From Caproicibacter sp047833665 (GTDB taxonomy: Bacteria > Bacillota > Clostridia > Oscillospirales > Acutalibacteraceae), in contig CP181261.1 of NCBI GenBank assembly GCA_047833665.1, positions 62,001 through 126,000 on the forward strand: DNA of 64,000 nucleotides. Direction: 5' to 3'. The number at the start of each line of letters is the position of its first letter. The stretch's first letter is position 1. Below, one piece after another: positions 48,057 to 56,285 of the stretch. Below the pieces are notes generated by a model. The model searched no databases. It was not told the DNA's origin and saw nothing but the letters and a program-made list of their open reading frames with translations. The translations under genes and the position numbers were made by a program.

Positions 48057-48913
48057 AAGGCATCCCCCTTTACATACAAAAGCATGATTTCATCGAGTGT
48101 GGCAGCGTCTACCACCATGTTGGGATATTTTTTTTGAACAGCGGCGCGGTCCGCCGCCAATGCCGCACATTCAAAGGTCCCGCGGCGCATACGCAGAAAA
48201 TCGGAGGGATTCAGTTTTTCAAACTGAGAAGGCCCACATTTTAGAATCCCCATATGGTCCTGCATTTCGTCTTTTGCCAGACTGAACACAATCCGGCCTT
48301 CATGCAGAAAGGTGATATAATCCGCCACACGCTCTAAATCGGAAGTAATGTGAGAGGAAAACAGAATGCCGCAGTGCTCATCTTGAATGAAATCCAACAG
48401 CAAATCCAGAATATCGCTTCGCATGACAGGGTCCAACCCGCTGGTAGCTTCATCGAGAAGCAACAGGCGCGGACGGTGCGCAAGCGCTGCCGCAATATTC
48501 AGTTTCATCCGCATACCGGTGGAATAGTCTTTAATTCTTTTCTTCTCGGGGAGCGAGAAATCCTGAAGATACTGATAGAACAGGTCTTTATCCCAAGATT
48601 TATAGATTCTTTTTAAAATAAGGTTGACATCTTTTGCCGTAAAGTCTTCGGGAAAACAGTTTGGGTCCAGCACAACGCCGATTTCTTCTTTCACTTCGAT
48701 TTCATGCTGTAGATTATCCTTGCCGAAAATACGAATCTCGCCCGCATCACGCTTCATTTCGTTTAAAATCAGGCGAATGGTGGTGCTTTTCCCTGCGCCG
48801 TTTTCCCCGATTAACCCCATGATGCAGCCGGCGGGTACGGAAAAGCTGACATCACGAAGGGAAAACGACGGGTAATTTTTACAGACACCGTTTAATTCCA
48901 ATAACTGTTCCAT
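48053..48913 (-). CDS. ABC transporter ATPase (YtrB-like)
   Basis: 286 residues. Walker A GLIGENGAGKSTTIRLIL, signature YSTGMRMKLNIAAALA, Walker B LLLLDEATSGLDPVMR. ATG at 48913 lies eight bases after AAGGAG; the ATG at 48919 would touch it. Middle gene of regulator-ATPase-permease. Confidence 0.93.
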   Translation of the reverse strand: MEQLLELNGVCKNYPSFSLRDVSFSVPAGCIMGLIGENGAGKSTTIRLILNEMKRDAGEIRIFGKDNLQHEIEVKEEIGVVLDPNCFPEDFTAKDVNLILKRIYKSWDKDLFYQYLQDFSLPEKKRIKDYSTGMRMKLNIAAALAHRPRLLLLDEATSGLDPVMRSDILDLLLDFIQDEHCGILFSSHITSDLERVADYITFLHEGRIVFSLAKDEMQDHMGILKCGPSQFEKLNPSDFLRMRRGTFECAALAADRAAVQKKYPNMVVDAATLDEIMLLYVKGDAL

Positions 48914-48925
48914 ACGCATCTCCTT

Positions 48926-49303
48926 TCACAATTTTGCCGCGTACAACCCGTCCACCATACGGTGCAGGTCTTCGGCAGAAATTCCGCTTTGCTTTGCCTG
49001 CTCGACCGCACGACGCAAGAGTTCCTCGGTGCGCCGACGCTGTTCCTCTCGGATGCGCTCCACATTTTGCCGAGTCACAAAGCATCCCTTGCCCGCCACC
49101 GTTTCCAAAAACCCTTCCGATTCCAAATCCGAATAAGCGCGCCGAGTGGTAATAACACTGATATGCAGCTGCCGCGCCAAAAGACGCATGGAGGGCAGCA
49201 TCTCGCCCGGACGCAGCGCACCGGAAAGAATCTGGCTTTTAATCTGCACAGCAATTTGTTCATAGATGGGCCGAGGGTCCGACGTGCTGATGACAATGTC
49301 CAG
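48926..49303 (-). CDS. YtrA-like GntR regulator, probable CTG start
   Basis: 125 residues from CTG at 49303, giving LDIVISTSDPRPIYEQIA, where relatives start MDI. GGTGA sits six bases upstream. The first conventional start, GTG at 49249, would remove the first 18 residues including PIYEQIA. The winged helix (LPSMRLLARQLHISVITTRR, then YSDLESEGFLETVAGKGCFV) and a short C-terminal helix are as in YtrA. It probably represses itself and the ABC genes, inducible by envelope stress. Confidence 0.8.
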   Translation of the reverse strand: MDIVISTSDPRPIYEQIAVQIKSQILSGALRPGEMLPSMRLLARQLHISVITTRRAYSDLESEGFLETVAGKGCFVTRQNVERIREEQRRRTEELLRRAVEQAKQSGISAEDLHRMVDGLYAAKL

Positions 49304-49325
49304 GGGGCATCACCGTCGCTTTCTA

Positions 49326-49374
49326 ACTGTGTATATCGTGTATATACAGTATCACCATTTCAATGAAATGTCAA
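49326..49374 (-). promoter_or_regulatory. YtrA-type promoter with overlapping dyad operator
   Basis: Minus strand TTGACA (complement of 49369-49374), 17-base spacer, TACTGT (complement of 49346-49351). A 25-base imperfect palindrome (49326-49350), ACTGTGTATAT then ATATACAGT, covers the -10. Its layout fits autorepression. Confidence 0.7.
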
Positions 49375-49451
49375 GAAGAATTTTTTTACTTTGTCCTTTT
49401 TAATGCAAAATTTTCGAATGAGCGCGGGGGAAATGAAAGGAGGTCTGACTA

Positions 49452-49769
49452 TTGACCCGCAAAAGACGGAAGAAATTAAGCCTGCAAAGCGGGTATGAAA
49501 AGCTTGCATTCGGCCGTGTTAACGATGCGGTACGCCTGCTGTTTGGGGAAGCACCGAATCCGCAGGAACTGCAAGCCATGGATTTTGACAACATTGCGGA
49601 AATTAAGCGGCTGAAGGACGGCGGGCTGGAAATTAAATTTTTTGACCGGCTGCGGGCGCTGGAATGTCTGCGCAATTTGCAGGAGCAGGGAGCGGAAGAA
49701 TCCCCGCTGTACCGCGCGCTGCAAAAATGCGCAGACCAAACGTGGGAGGAGAAAAAGGATGGAGTTTAA
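49452..49769 (+). CDS. Small terminase-like protein lacking an HTH domain
   Basis: 105 residues from TTG behind AAAGGAGGTCTGAC. The C-terminal block FDNIAEIKRLKDGGLEIKFF, then DRLRALECL, recalls the C-terminal part of PBSX XtmA-type small terminases. Those are about 200-265 residues with an N-terminal HTH; that part is missing here. It overlaps the large terminase gene by 11 bases. It could be a core that drives TerL without site recognition, or a truncated remnant. Confidence 0.6.
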   Translation: MTRKRRKKLSLQSGYEKLAFGRVNDAVRLLFGEAPNPQELQAMDFDNIAEIKRLKDGGLEIKFFDRLRALECLRNLQEQGAEESPLYRALQKCADQTWEEKKDGV

Positions 49770-51027
49770 CGCCTTTTCCCGGCGTCAGTGTGAGGCACTG
49801 AGCTGGTGGCTTCCATCGAGCCCCTATGCACAGCGGGATGCGGTCATCTGCGACGGAGCGGTGAGAAGCGGCAAGACACTGTGTTTGGGGATTTCCTTTG
49901 TCATGTGGGCGCTCGCCTGTTTTGACAAATGCTCCTTTGCCATTTGCGGGAAAACCATACGCTCTCTGCGGCGGAATCTGGTGACAACTCTTTTGCCCGC
50001 TCTGACAGAATCGGGGTTTACCTGCGTATACCGTGCGAGCGAAAATCGGATTGACATTTCTTTAGGAAAAAGGAAAAACCGATTCTTTTTGTTTGGCGGA
50101 AAGGATGAGGGTTCGGCGGCACTGATTCAAGGGGTGACGCTGGCAGGTGTATTTTTCGATGAAGTCGCTCTGATGCCGCGTTCATTTGTGGAACAGGCGC
50201 TGGCCCGCTGTTCGGTGGAGGGCTCTAAATTCTGGTTTAGCTGCAATCCGGAAAGCCCGGGGCATTGGTTTTATCGGGAATGGGTTGAAAAGGCGGAAGA
50301 AAAAAATGCCCTGCGCCTGCATTTTACAATGGACGACAACCCATCCCTAAGTTCGGATATCATCGCGCGGTATCGTTCCCTTTATTCCGGAACATTTTAT
50401 GAGCGGTTTGTCCTTGGCAAATGGGTTGCGGCCGAAGGGCTGGTTTATCCGTTTATGACCGGCAGCATGTTCTGCGATGTTCCGCAAGGCGGATTTTCCA
50501 ACTATGTGGTTTCCTGTGATTATGGCACGGTAAATCCCTGCTCCATGGGTTTGTGGGGTCTGCAGAACGGAATATGGTACCGCATTGCGGAATCCTATTA
50601 TGATTCCAAGCGGACGGGAGAACCTCGCACCGACGAGGAACATTACGCCGAGCTTGAGAGGCTCTGTGCGGGACGAAAAATCGACCGCGTGGTAGTTGAC
50701 CCTTCGGCGGCGAGCTTTCTGGAAGTGATTCGACGGCATGGCAAATACCGTGCGAGAAAAGCGGATAACGCCGTACTGGACGGAATTCGCAGAACAGGCG
50801 CCGCACTTAAGCAGGGAAAAATTAAAATCTGCCGATGCTGCACGGATGCCGTGCGTGAATTCGGACTGTACCGCTGGGATGAAAACAGAAGTTATGATGT
50901 TCCGGTAAAGGAAAACGACCACGCGATGGACGATATTCGCTATTTTGTGACTTCACTCCCGCGCGGTGATGACGGATTCTTCGCTGTGGCAGCACCCAGA
51001 GGAAAGGAGGGACAACATGTTTTTTAA
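49759..51027 (+). CDS. Phage terminase large subunit
   Basis: 422 residues. Walker A DGAVRSGKTLCLGIS, Walker B GVFFDEVALMP. RNase H-type nuclease acids are in VVSCDYGTVNPCS, RVVVDPSAASFLE and ENDHAMDDIRYF. All catalytic positions seem intact. Family: PBSX XtmB. ATG at 49759 follows GGAGGAGAAAAAGG. The frame's upstream extension lies in the previous gene. Confidence 0.92.
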   Translation: MEFNAFSRRQCEALSWWLPSSPYAQRDAVICDGAVRSGKTLCLGISFVMWALACFDKCSFAICGKTIRSLRRNLVTTLLPALTESGFTCVYRASENRIDISLGKRKNRFFLFGGKDEGSAALIQGVTLAGVFFDEVALMPRSFVEQALARCSVEGSKFWFSCNPESPGHWFYREWVEKAEEKNALRLHFTMDDNPSLSSDIIARYRSLYSGTFYERFVLGKWVAAEGLVYPFMTGSMFCDVPQGGFSNYVVSCDYGTVNPCSMGLWGLQNGIWYRIAESYYDSKRTGEPRTDEEHYAELERLCAGRKIDRVVVDPSAASFLEVIRRHGKYRARKADNAVLDGIRRTGAALKQGKIKICRCCTDAVREFGLYRWDENRSYDVPVKENDHAMDDIRYFVTSLPRGDDGFFAVAAPRGKEGQHVF

Positions 51028-52153
51028 AAGAAAACATCCGATAGCTGCGGCGCAGGCCGTGCAAACCGCGGAAAGGAACACCCCATTTTCGGAACTTTCT
51101 TCCTATGTGCCGCTGACTGTCGGAGAACGCCGTCTGTACGATGCCCTGCGGGAGGCCGTGCCGATTATCGATGCGGCAATCGGAAAAATTCTGCGCCTTG
51201 TTGGGGGATTTTCGATCTCCTGCCCGGACCGCTCCGTGGAAAGAGAATTAAACCGCTTTCTTCAGAATGTGCAGGTGGGCGCGGACCGGCAGGGAATGGA
51301 AAGTTTTATCACAGGATACTTAGACCAGCTATTAACCTACGGCAACGCTGTTGGAGAGATGGTGGTAAGAGGCGGAGAACTTTACGCTCTCTACAACGCG
51401 TCATTGGACGACGTGGAACTTCGGGCGGTATCGCCGCTTTCCATTGAAGTTCGCCGGCGTGAAAACGGCGGCAGCGTTCCGGTGCGCTACCCGGAACTGG
51501 TGTTCTGCTCCGCGCTGAATCCGCCGCCCGGCAGTGCGCAAGGAATATCTCTGCTGCGCGGGCTGCCGTTTGTCAGCCGGATTTTAATTCAGATTTTCCA
51601 CACCGTGGGGGTAAACTGGGAACGCCTTGGCGGGGTACGGTTCGCGGTCACCTACAAGCCGGATTCCGACACCGCCGACCGCGCGTTTGCAAAAGAAAGA
51701 GCTGAGCAGATTGCCTCCGAATGGGGGCGTGCAATGCGCGGGGACACTGTGAGTGATTTTATCGCGGTTGGGGATGTCAGCATCAAAGCGATTGGCTCCG
51801 ATGTGCAGATTCTGGACAGCGAAGTGCCTGTGCGGCAGATTTTGGAACAGATTATCGCAAAGCTGGGAATTCCGCCGTTTCTGCTCGGGCTGACGTGGTC
51901 TTCCACCGAGCGAATGTCCAGCCAGCAAGCGGATATCCTCACCAGCGAACTTGAGTCGTACCGTCGGATACTCAACCCGGTGATTGGCAAAATTTGCGAG
52001 ATGTGGCTGCGCCTAAACGGATATCCGCCGCGCTTTTCCATCGACTGGGACGACATTACGCTTCAGGATGCAACAGAACTGGCGGCGGCGCGCTACCAAA
52101 ACGCACGTGCCGCACAGATTGAAAGAAGCATCCAAACAAGCAACTCCCAGTAA
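51017..52153 (+). CDS. Phage portal protein
   Basis: 378 residues, shorter than most PBSX/SPP1-type portals (about 450-500). LTVGERRLYDALREAVPIID, then SFITGYLDQLLTYGNAVGEM and LGIPPFLLGLTWSSTERM, match portals. ATG at 51017 follows GGAAAGGAGGGACAAC and overlaps the terminase stop by 11 bases. Confidence 0.88.
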   Translation: MFFKRKHPIAAAQAVQTAERNTPFSELSSYVPLTVGERRLYDALREAVPIIDAAIGKILRLVGGFSISCPDRSVERELNRFLQNVQVGADRQGMESFITGYLDQLLTYGNAVGEMVVRGGELYALYNASLDDVELRAVSPLSIEVRRRENGGSVPVRYPELVFCSALNPPPGSAQGISLLRGLPFVSRILIQIFHTVGVNWERLGGVRFAVTYKPDSDTADRAFAKERAEQIASEWGRAMRGDTVSDFIAVGDVSIKAIGSDVQILDSEVPVRQILEQIIAKLGIPPFLLGLTWSSTERMSSQQADILTSELESYRRILNPVIGKICEMWLRLNGYPPRFSIDWDDITLQDATELAAARYQNARAAQIERSIQTSNSQ

Positions 52154-52167
52154 CAATTCCGTTTCCT

Positions 52168-53259
52168 GTGGCACGGATGGCGTATCAATACAGGAACATA
52201 TTCGACGAGATGTATAAAAAGCCTCAGATCATGGCTGAAAGTTTTAAAAGGGAGATGATTGCCATTCTGAAAAAGTCATATGCGCAAAAGGACGAGACAT
52301 TAAAAATGCCGCAAATGAGTTCAGCTCCGAACGCGGAGGAACTGCAAAAAATCAATCAATTTACGCGGCGGACGTTCTCCGCAGACGAACTGTATGTGTT
52401 CCCCGTGGTACTGTGCGACAACGAAATCGACCGGGACGGTGAACGATTCAGCATTTCGGCGCTGAAAACGCTTTCGGAACTGTTCGTGGGCAAAACAGGA
52501 ATCTTTAATCACAGCGGACGGGCAGAGGACCAAGCGGCGCGAATTTTCGACTGCCGTGTGGAAAGCGATGCGGAACACAGAACCTCGGCGGGAGAACCAT
52601 ACACACGCCTGACAGCGAGTGCCTACCTGCCGCGTACCCCAAAAAATGAAGACTTGATTGCCGAACTGGAAAGCGGAATCAAAAAGGAGGTCAGCGTTGG
52701 CTGTGCTGTGCGGCGCATCACATGCAGTATTTGCGGCGCTGATTGGAAAACGGGCGGCTGCGAGCATGTACGCGGTCAGCAATATGGCGGAAAAATTTGC
52801 TGTGCGGTACTGGACGAACCGACGGATGCCTATGAGTGGTCATTCGTAGCAGTCCCTGCTCAACGCGAGGCCGGCGTCATTAAGCATTATTCCGGGGCGA
52901 AGGAAATGGGTACACGGGATATTTTGAAAACGCTTCGATCCGGAGAACAGATTACGCTGACGCAGAAAGAGGCACAGAAAATAGCGGCTCTGATTGCCCA
53001 GCTGGAACAGGAGGCCGCATGCGGACGCGCCTATCGGCAGGAACTGTCCAAAGAATTCATTCGATATGCGGCGCTTTCCAAGCCGGATATACCAACGGAG
53101 GCTTTGCGGCGAGCGGCGAACGGGATGAGCCTTGACGACTTAAAATGCTTTGCCGCCGCATTCCGCCGAGATGCACAGCGTCTGGTTCCGCTTACACCGC
53201 AGTTGGCGGGGCAGGAAAAACAAAATCCGCAAAGCAGCAACTCTGCTTTCAAAATATAA
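52168..53259 (+). CDS. Phage head maturation protease/scaffold, XkdF-like
   Basis: 363 residues. The core FPVVLCDNEIDRDGERFS, GKTGIFNHSG and KKEVSVGCAVRRI resembles prohead proteases (His and Ser candidates). A CSICGADWKTGGCEH motif could bind zinc. The helical C-terminal third is scaffold-like. The GTG start lacks a clear ribosome site, so the true start is uncertain. Confidence 0.68.
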   Translation: MARMAYQYRNIFDEMYKKPQIMAESFKREMIAILKKSYAQKDETLKMPQMSSAPNAEELQKINQFTRRTFSADELYVFPVVLCDNEIDRDGERFSISALKTLSELFVGKTGIFNHSGRAEDQAARIFDCRVESDAEHRTSAGEPYTRLTASAYLPRTPKNEDLIAELESGIKKEVSVGCAVRRITCSICGADWKTGGCEHVRGQQYGGKICCAVLDEPTDAYEWSFVAVPAQREAGVIKHYSGAKEMGTRDILKTLRSGEQITLTQKEAQKIAALIAQLEQEAACGRAYRQELSKEFIRYAALSKPDIPTEALRRAANGMSLDDLKCFAAAFRRDAQRLVPLTPQLAGQEKQNPQSSNSAFKI

Positions 53260-53273
53260 AAGGAGGAACTTCA

Positions 53274-53618
53274 ATGAACGTATCTCTCAATGGGTTTCGG
53301 GAATCCACGGTGACTTTTGAATCAGAAGAAGGCCTTGCCGCAGGTATGCCGGTAAAAGTAACGGCAAACGGAACTGTCGGCCCGTGCGCGGACGGGGACG
53401 ATTTCTGCGGAGTTTGTATCAACACGCGGTGCGGCTATGCTGCCGTTCAGCTTGGCGGCTATGTCTGCCTGCCCTACGACGGCGCGGCGCCAACGGTCGG
53501 ATATCAAAATCTATGCGCCGCGTCGGACGGTAAGAGTAAAACAACGGAAACCGGCGGAAGAAGCTTATTGGTGACCGATGTGGACGAAGCCGCTCAAACC
53601 TGCGGTGTGATTCTTTAA
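53274..53618 (+). CDS. Probable capsid decoration protein
   Basis: 114 residues with beta-rich, small-residue composition (LAAGMPVKVTANGTVGPCAD, VCINTRCGYAAVQLGGYV). It sits between protease and capsid genes as decoration proteins do. ATG follows AGGAGGAACTTCA. I do not recognise a named family with certainty. Confidence 0.6.
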   Translation: MNVSLNGFRESTVTFESEEGLAAGMPVKVTANGTVGPCADGDDFCGVCINTRCGYAAVQLGGYVCLPYDGAAPTVGYQNLCAASDGKSKTTETGGRSLLVTDVDEAAQTCGVIL

Positions 53619-53632
53619 AGGAGGAATGCGGA

Positions 53633-54649
53633 ATGAAATACGAATCCATACGGCTGGAAAAGGGTATGTACAGCGTACCCGGAAAATCTTTTACGCAGGT
53701 TCTGGAAAGTCTGGACCCGTCCGCCGATTACGCGGGCACACCGCTGGAAGGGTTGGACGCATATCAGCGCCAGCTCAAGCGGTTTGATATCAAAGTCGGG
53801 GGGCCGTGCTCCGACAAAATAGAAAAATTCTTTCAATCTTCTGATTCTGCAGCGCTGTTTCCGGAATATGTTTCCCGCGCCGTGCGTCAGGGGATGGAAC
53901 AGGCCGACCTGCTGCCCGATTTGGTGGCGACCAAAACGCAGATTGATTCCATGGACTACCGCACGATTGAGTCCGACCCCTCCGAAGATGACCGCGCACT
54001 AAAACCGGTTGCGGAAGGTGCACAGCTGCCGCAGACCAATGTCAAAATCAAAAGCCAGCTTGTGCAGCTGAAAAAACGCGGGAGGATGCTGGTGGCAAGC
54101 TATGAAGCACTGCGCTTTCAGCGGCTGGACTTATTCACTGTGACACTCCGTCAAATCGGTTCGGCAATCGCGCGCAGTCAGCTGGCGGATGCCATAGGCG
54201 TGCTGATGAACGGCGATGACGGGACATCGCCTGCCCAAACTTTAGAAGCTGGCAGTGCAGTGCCAACATACAGCGATATTGTGAATTTGTGGAGCAATCT
54301 GTCCCCCTACACCCTAAACACAATGGTAGCCTCGACCGCGGCCATGAAAGACCTGCTGTCCATCTCAGAATTTAAAGACGCGACCGCAGGGCTGAATTTT
54401 CAGGGAACCGGCAAACTGATTAGTCCTCTGGGTGCAAAGCTTCTGCATGTTCCGCAGATGGAAGAAGGAAAAATCATCGGTCTTGACAAAACTTGCGCGC
54501 TTGAAATGGTACAGGCCGGCGGTGTGACGACCGATTCCGACAAGCTGATTGACCGACAGCTGGAACGCACGGCTATCAGTGTGACCGCCGGATTTGCAAG
54601 GCTGTTTGACGGAGCAGTTCGTGTGTTGACTTATGGAGGCGAATCGTGA
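53633..54649 (+). CDS. HK97-fold major capsid protein
   Basis: 338 residues. VSRAVRQGMEQADLLPDLVA, then SQLVQLKKRGRMLVASYEAL and LQRTAISVTAGFARLF-like C terminus fit the HK97 fold as in XkdG. ATG follows GGAGGAATGCGGA. Residues typical of covalent cross-linking are not identifiable. Confidence 0.82.
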   Translation: MKYESIRLEKGMYSVPGKSFTQVLESLDPSADYAGTPLEGLDAYQRQLKRFDIKVGGPCSDKIEKFFQSSDSAALFPEYVSRAVRQGMEQADLLPDLVATKTQIDSMDYRTIESDPSEDDRALKPVAEGAQLPQTNVKIKSQLVQLKKRGRMLVASYEALRFQRLDLFTVTLRQIGSAIARSQLADAIGVLMNGDDGTSPAQTLEAGSAVPTYSDIVNLWSNLSPYTLNTMVASTAAMKDLLSISEFKDATAGLNFQGTGKLISPLGAKLLHVPQMEEGKIIGLDKTCALEMVQAGGVTTDSDKLIDRQLERTAISVTAGFARLFDGAVRVLTYGGES

Positions 54650-55011
54650 TTACCATTGATGCAGATGACGTGCTTGCACGCTTTTCAGCGCTGGCCGGTC
54701 TTCAGGACGCACAAAAATATCTGCCGCTCTGTACGGACGCGGCAAAGGAAATTCAAGCGGCGGAACGCGAATTATGCGGCGAAGAAGCCTGCGATGTCCT
54801 TGCCGCGGCGGCTGCGGCATTGGCGTTCTACCGTTACACACTGGCGCGGTCGGCATCCGGTGCGGAATCCTTTTCCGCAGGGGATGTCAAAGTGACGCAA
54901 TCAGCAGGCAGTCCGGAATCTGCTTTGATTCTGTGGAAAGAGGCGGCAGCTGCCGCCTCGCCTTATCTTGCTGATATGGGATGCTTTCTCTTCGGGAGGA
55001 TTTCAGTGTGA
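54646..55011 (+). CDS. Head-tail connector, gp6-like
   Basis: 121 residues, helical, ITIDADDVLARFSALAGLQ at the start and a VTQSAGSPESALILWKEAA segment; size and position after the capsid gene match adaptor proteins. It starts with GTG overlapping the capsid stop by four bases. Confidence 0.65.
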   Translation: MITIDADDVLARFSALAGLQDAQKYLPLCTDAAKEIQAAERELCGEEACDVLAAAAAALAFYRYTLARSASGAESFSAGDVKVTQSAGSPESALILWKEAAAAASPYLADMGCFLFGRISV

Positions 55012-55670
55012 CGCGGCGCGCAGCTGTGGAAGCCATGCTGCAAAAGTACGGTTCCCCCGCCATACTGAATCATGCGGAAATACGAGCGGTCATCCGACCC
55101 CTGCAAATTCATTCCGGTGTGGACAATGATGTAACCGGCGGAAACGCCGGTCTTTATTACCGATATACAGGACCGGCAGAATATCCGCTTTCGGAAGGGG
55201 ATACGGTGGCCTGCGATGAAGTCATTTACTGCGTTCGCAGAGCAGGTACTGCGGTCATAGCGGGAGAGCCGCTGTATGAATGGGCGATTTTAAAGCGGCT
55301 TTCACCCTCAGCGCCCGAAGAAATCATGCTGATTTCTCCCGACGGAACCGTTTTGGCACGAGCGAAAGGCTATGAAATAAAGACTCTGCACAGTACGGAT
55401 GAAGTCCGTTCGTGGGGTGAGGGGGCTCCTTTGGAAATTGAGGAAGGAGAAACCTCTTATGAACTGCGTTTCTACGATGTTGCGCTGGAAAGCGGCACAC
55501 CGCTCTCCAAATTCGGAGAATTCCAAGTTGAGATACGGGGTCAGAATCGGCAAATGATTTATTCCGGGTGCAGGATAAAAACAGAAGCGGAATCAGGCGG
55601 TATTTTACTCCCGCCGCAATGTTCCCTCATCGTCTTGGCGACAGGCAAAACGGAGGTGAATTCAGTATGA
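55008..55670 (+). CDS. Probable head-closure domain joined to a tail-tube-like domain
   Basis: 220 residues from GTG at 55008, seven bases after GGGAGGA. Residues 1-100 resemble stopper proteins (SGVDNDVTGGNAGLYYRYTG, then VIYCVRRAGTA). Residues 110-215 have a beta-rich pattern (ARAKGYEIKTLHSTDEVRSW, ETSYELRFYDVALESGT, FQVEIRGQNRQMIYSGCRI) reminiscent of tail-tube proteins. The second assignment is by pattern only. Confidence 0.5.
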   Translation: MTRRAAVEAMLQKYGSPAILNHAEIRAVIRPLQIHSGVDNDVTGGNAGLYYRYTGPAEYPLSEGDTVACDEVIYCVRRAGTAVIAGEPLYEWAILKRLSPSAPEEIMLISPDGTVLARAKGYEIKTLHSTDEVRSWGEGAPLEIEEGETSYELRFYDVALESGTPLSKFGEFQVEIRGQNRQMIYSGCRIKTEAESGGILLPPQCSLIVLATGKTEVNSV

Positions 55671-55783
55671 CAGAAGATGCAGCGGATGAAATTTCGCGGG
55701 CCATTGAACGTGACTGCAGAAGATATCCTCGCAAATTGGACATAGAGGAGGAAGGTCATGCGGCTGAGGCCAATGAGTTTTAA
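55667..55783 (+). CDS. 38-residue small phage protein
   Basis: Starts with ATG overlapping the previous stop (ATGA), behind CGGAGGTG. Sequence MTEDAADEISRAIERDCRRY then PRKLDIEEEGHAAEANEF, highly charged and helical. It overlaps the next gene by 26 bases. It occupies the place where tape-measure and chaperone genes normally lie. No known family. Confidence 0.5.
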   Translation: MTEDAADEISRAIERDCRRYPRKLDIEEEGHAAEANEF

Positions 55784-56285
55784 AAACTATATCTGGCCGC
55801 GCAACCCTGAGACCGTGACGGTTTCGCGGTCAAAAAACATCGGAAGATATCAAGTCCCGTACGAAGGAAATGTACTGCAGGATCTCGGCGCGGGGAGCCG
55901 AACGGTAACAGGGCGCGGTGTCTTTTCCGGACCCGATTGTGCTGAGGAATTCCAAAAACTCGCAGCAGTATTTGCGGAAGAAGGCGTTGGACAGCTGATT
56001 TTGCCGGATATGGCTCCTTTTTTCGCAATGTTTACAACCCTAACCCGAAAGGGAGACCCTAGGCCAAATCACATCGGGTATGAATTTGAGTTTCTGGAGG
56101 ACGGTTCGGCACCGGAGGTGGAGTCGGTGGTCAGCGACCCGAAACCTTATATTTGCAAAGAAGGCGACACGCTGTTTTCCATCGCGGCGGCATTGGGAAT
56201 CAGCGTAGACGAACTTTTGGCATTGAATCCGAATATCCAATGGCCGAATGCACCGGGAACAGGAACTGTGGTGATGATTCCATGA
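55758..56285 (+). CDS. XkdP-like protein with C-terminal LysM
   Basis: 175 residues. N-terminal tail-associated domain (MSFKNYIWPRNPETVTVSRS, GAGSRTVTGRGVFSGPDCAE), then a LysM at about 130-175 (YICKEGDTLFSIAAALGISV, DELLALNPNIQWPNA). It probably attaches the baseplate to peptidoglycan. XkdP of PBSX is longer (about 220-235). ATG follows AGAGGAAGGTC; stop overlaps the next start. Confidence 0.82.
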   Translation: MRLRPMSFKNYIWPRNPETVTVSRSKNIGRYQVPYEGNVLQDLGAGSRTVTGRGVFSGPDCAEEFQKLAAVFAEEGVGQLILPDMAPFFAMFTTLTRKGDPRPNHIGYEFEFLEDGSAPEVESVVSDPKPYICKEGDTLFSIAAALGISVDELLALNPNIQWPNAPGTGTVVMIP

